A stretch of 32,695 nt of DNA. It comes from a bacterium (GTDB taxonomy: Bacteria; Bacillota; Clostridia; Lachnospirales; Lachnospiraceae). The stretch is taken from NCBI GenBank assembly GCA_023666335.1, contig JAMPCE010000028.1, positions 1 through 32,695 on the forward strand, read 5' to 3'. Below are positions 31,334 to 32,695 of the stretch, piece after piece. Below the pieces are notes generated by a model. It saw only the letters and a list, made by a program, of their open reading frames with translations, was not told the DNA's origin and made no database searches. The stretch's first letter is position 1; every line of letters starts with the position of its first letter. A program made the translations under genes and the position numbers.

Positions 31334-32695
31334 TTAAGAAAATATTAAAATCTTGGCGCCGATGGTATAAGTGATGGTCTTTTCGCCGCCATAGTTTCCT
31401 AAACCGCGCAGCGTCACCTTTGCCTTTCCCTTTTTTGTGTGGTTTACATAACTTTCTGCATCAATCTGATAATCCACCCCGCATTCCAGCGGCTCCGCCG
31501 CGGCGCCCACCGTCACCGTCAGATCTTCCGCCGTCAGGGTCACGGGTCTGCCGTCCTGATATGCCTTTGCCGCCACTTTCACCCGCACTTTCGCGAGATC
31601 CGCCGCCACGATACGGCAGACTGCCGAAATCTCCGCTGCCGTTCCGCTCTCTCCCGCATAAGCGCCGATCCCTGCCGCCGTCACGCGTAAGATCGTCCCC
31701 GCCTGCGGGATATCCTCCGCTGCCACTTCTTCCCCCGCTTTGCGATCCCGCTCCACGAGCACACCGTCCTCCGATACCAGCGCTTTGGCGTCCTCTGCAT
31801 AGGTATATCGCAGATTTTTGTCATAGTCCCTGCCCGCCGCCAGCGCGGCGCCGCTCACATCTTTGATCGTGACTTTCGGCTTCCAGGCGTTCTTTTTCTC
31901 CCGCCAGACCACATCTTTCGCGGTCATAGTGAGTTTCCCTTCTTTGTCCATGCGGCCGTCCGTGATCGTAAAGGTTCCCGCAAGCGTTCCCTTGAAACTA
32001 CCCTTTCCTTTGATCGTATAAGCAGGGAGTTTCTTCTCCTCCGTCTCCGCTGTCGTCAGAGCGTTATTATTTTTATAGCTTACCGTATAGTCTTTCCCCT
32101 GCACAAGCGTCTGTCCGCGGAATGTGATTCCGATCGTCGGCTTGCTGCCGCCTTTCACATAAGGAGCCGTCATGCCGTTTAAGCCTGCCAGCCCGATCTC
32201 CCGCTCCGGCTCGTCCTGCGTGTGGTAAGTGAGCACAATGTCCCGCCCGTTTCCGACGTTCTCGGCATGCAGTTCATAGGGCAGGATCCTGTAACTCTTT
32301 TTCAACTGCCCGCTGAACTCGTTGATCCCCTTAAAAAGGATCGTCGCCGTTCCCGCCTTGACCGCGCCCTCTTTTGCCGCGCCCGCATAGGAGACCGTAT
32401 AGTCGCCTGTCCTGCCGCCGTCCGTGCTCTCGACAAGCGTCCTGTCTCCCAGCGTCAGCACATAGCCGCTCTGCCGCGCGTCCTGCTCCGTTCCGGTATA
32501 CTCCTTATTTTCCAGTCCCGATACCTTTGCCCGACTGATCGGCGTCCCGACGATCTTGTAGGTCACGCTCTTACTGCCGGTAAAACCGCTCCCCTCTACC
32601 GCCGTGATCGTCGCCGTCGCCGTCCCGACAGCCGTATCATTTTGGTACGACACTGTGTAGTCGCCTGTCCTGCCGCCGTCCGTGCTCTCGGTGAG
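31334..32695 (-). CDS. surface protein with tandem Ig-like repeats, partial (N-terminus beyond the right edge)
   Basis: 453 C-terminal residues; the frame is open through position 32695, so the start and any signal peptide are outside the window. Four or five repeats of about 80-90 residues share the pattern DYTVSYxN...GTATxxI...FxGxxxxxYxI (for example GDYTVSYQNDTA, KDYTVSYKNNNA, VDYQIDAESY), typical of YDG/MBG-type beta-sandwich modules of clostridial surface proteins. The repeat boundary GRTGDYTVSY is encoded by a stretch identical in 33 bases at 32400-32432 and 32658-32690, a period of 258 bases (86 codons). No anchor motif at the C-terminus, which ends GAKILIFS. It is a separate gene from the LRR protein downstream. 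Confidence 0.85.
   Translation of the reverse strand, partial: LTESTDGGRTGDYTVSYQNDTAVGTATATITAVEGSGFTGSKSVTYKIVGTPISRAKVSGLENKEYTGTEQDARQSGYVLTLGDRTLVESTDGGRTGDYTVSYAGAAKEGAVKAGTATILFKGINEFSGQLKKSYRILPYELHAENVGNGRDIVLTYHTQDEPEREIGLAGLNGMTAPYVKGGSKPTIGITFRGQTLVQGKDYTVSYKNNNALTTAETEEKKLPAYTIKGKGSFKGTLAGTFTITDGRMDKEGKLTMTAKDVVWREKKNAWKPKVTIKDVSGAALAAGRDYDKNLRYTYAEDAKALVSEDGVLVERDRKAGEEVAAEDIPQAGTILRVTAAGIGAYAGESGTAAEISAVCRIVAADLAKVRVKVAAKAYQDGRPVTLTAEDLTVTVGAAAEPLECGVDYQIDAESYVNHTKKGKAKVTLRGLGNYGGEKTITYTIGAKILIFS

Overview
The window looks like part of a chromosome from a gut-type clostridial Firmicute, most likely Lachnospiraceae. The reasons are AGGAGG-type ribosome binding sites, coding sequence of roughly balanced but GC-leaning composition, and family content typical of that group (DUF6020/DUF6044/DUF6056-like membrane proteins, BspA-type leucine-rich repeat surface protein, FkbH-like protein with its own carrier protein). 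This is inference from gene content; no rRNA or tRNA is present to confirm it.

Layout. At the left (82-1473, minus strand) is an AT-rich gene for a SIR2-domain protein of the kind found in phage defence. From 1528 to 26030 lies a large cell-surface glycan locus, mostly on the minus strand. Read in the direction of transcription (right to left) it has two GT4 glycosyltransferases, a GT8 enzyme, UDP-glucose 6-dehydrogenase, a UDP-glucuronate 4-epimerase-like enzyme, a GtrB-like GT2, and a ChbG/YdjC deacetylase. Next comes a two-gene plus-strand block (MBOAT O-acyltransferase and SGNH protein). Back on the minus strand are a second MBOAT, a second GT2, a DUF6020-like membrane protein, an SGNH protein, an FkbH-like protein and an acyl carrier protein. 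A plus-strand VOC gene follows, then a DUF6056-like membrane protein, GtrA, a DUF6044-like membrane protein, a radical SAM protein and an SGNH lipoprotein. From 26085 to the right edge are two secreted or surface proteins: a 1690-residue protein with leucine-rich and Ig-like repeats, and the C-terminal part of a second repeat protein that runs off the window.

How the genes may work together. The dehydrogenase and epimerase should supply UDP-glucuronate and UDP-galacturonate, so the glycan is probably acidic. Six glycosyltransferases build or decorate it. GtrB with GtrA suggests a polyprenyl-phosphate-sugar side branch, and the polytopic DUF proteins are candidates for membrane glycosyltransfer or polymerisation. 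The carrier protein, FkbH-like enzyme, two MBOATs and three SGNH proteins together suggest acyl decoration of the glycan with a carrier-bound acyl group, analogous to Dlt but without DltA; glyceryl is the obvious candidate because FkbH enzymes make glyceryl-carrier protein. This is the most system-like hypothesis in the window.

The most unexpected sequence pattern is a 14-bp dyad, TGACA-N4-TGTCA, found eight times between 5364 and 24691, seven of them inside unrelated genes. About 0.03 would be expected by chance in a window this long. Two long hairpin elements (20300-20449 and 22806-22918) sit in gaps between minus-strand genes of the locus. No CRISPR array, transposase, rRNA or tRNA was seen.
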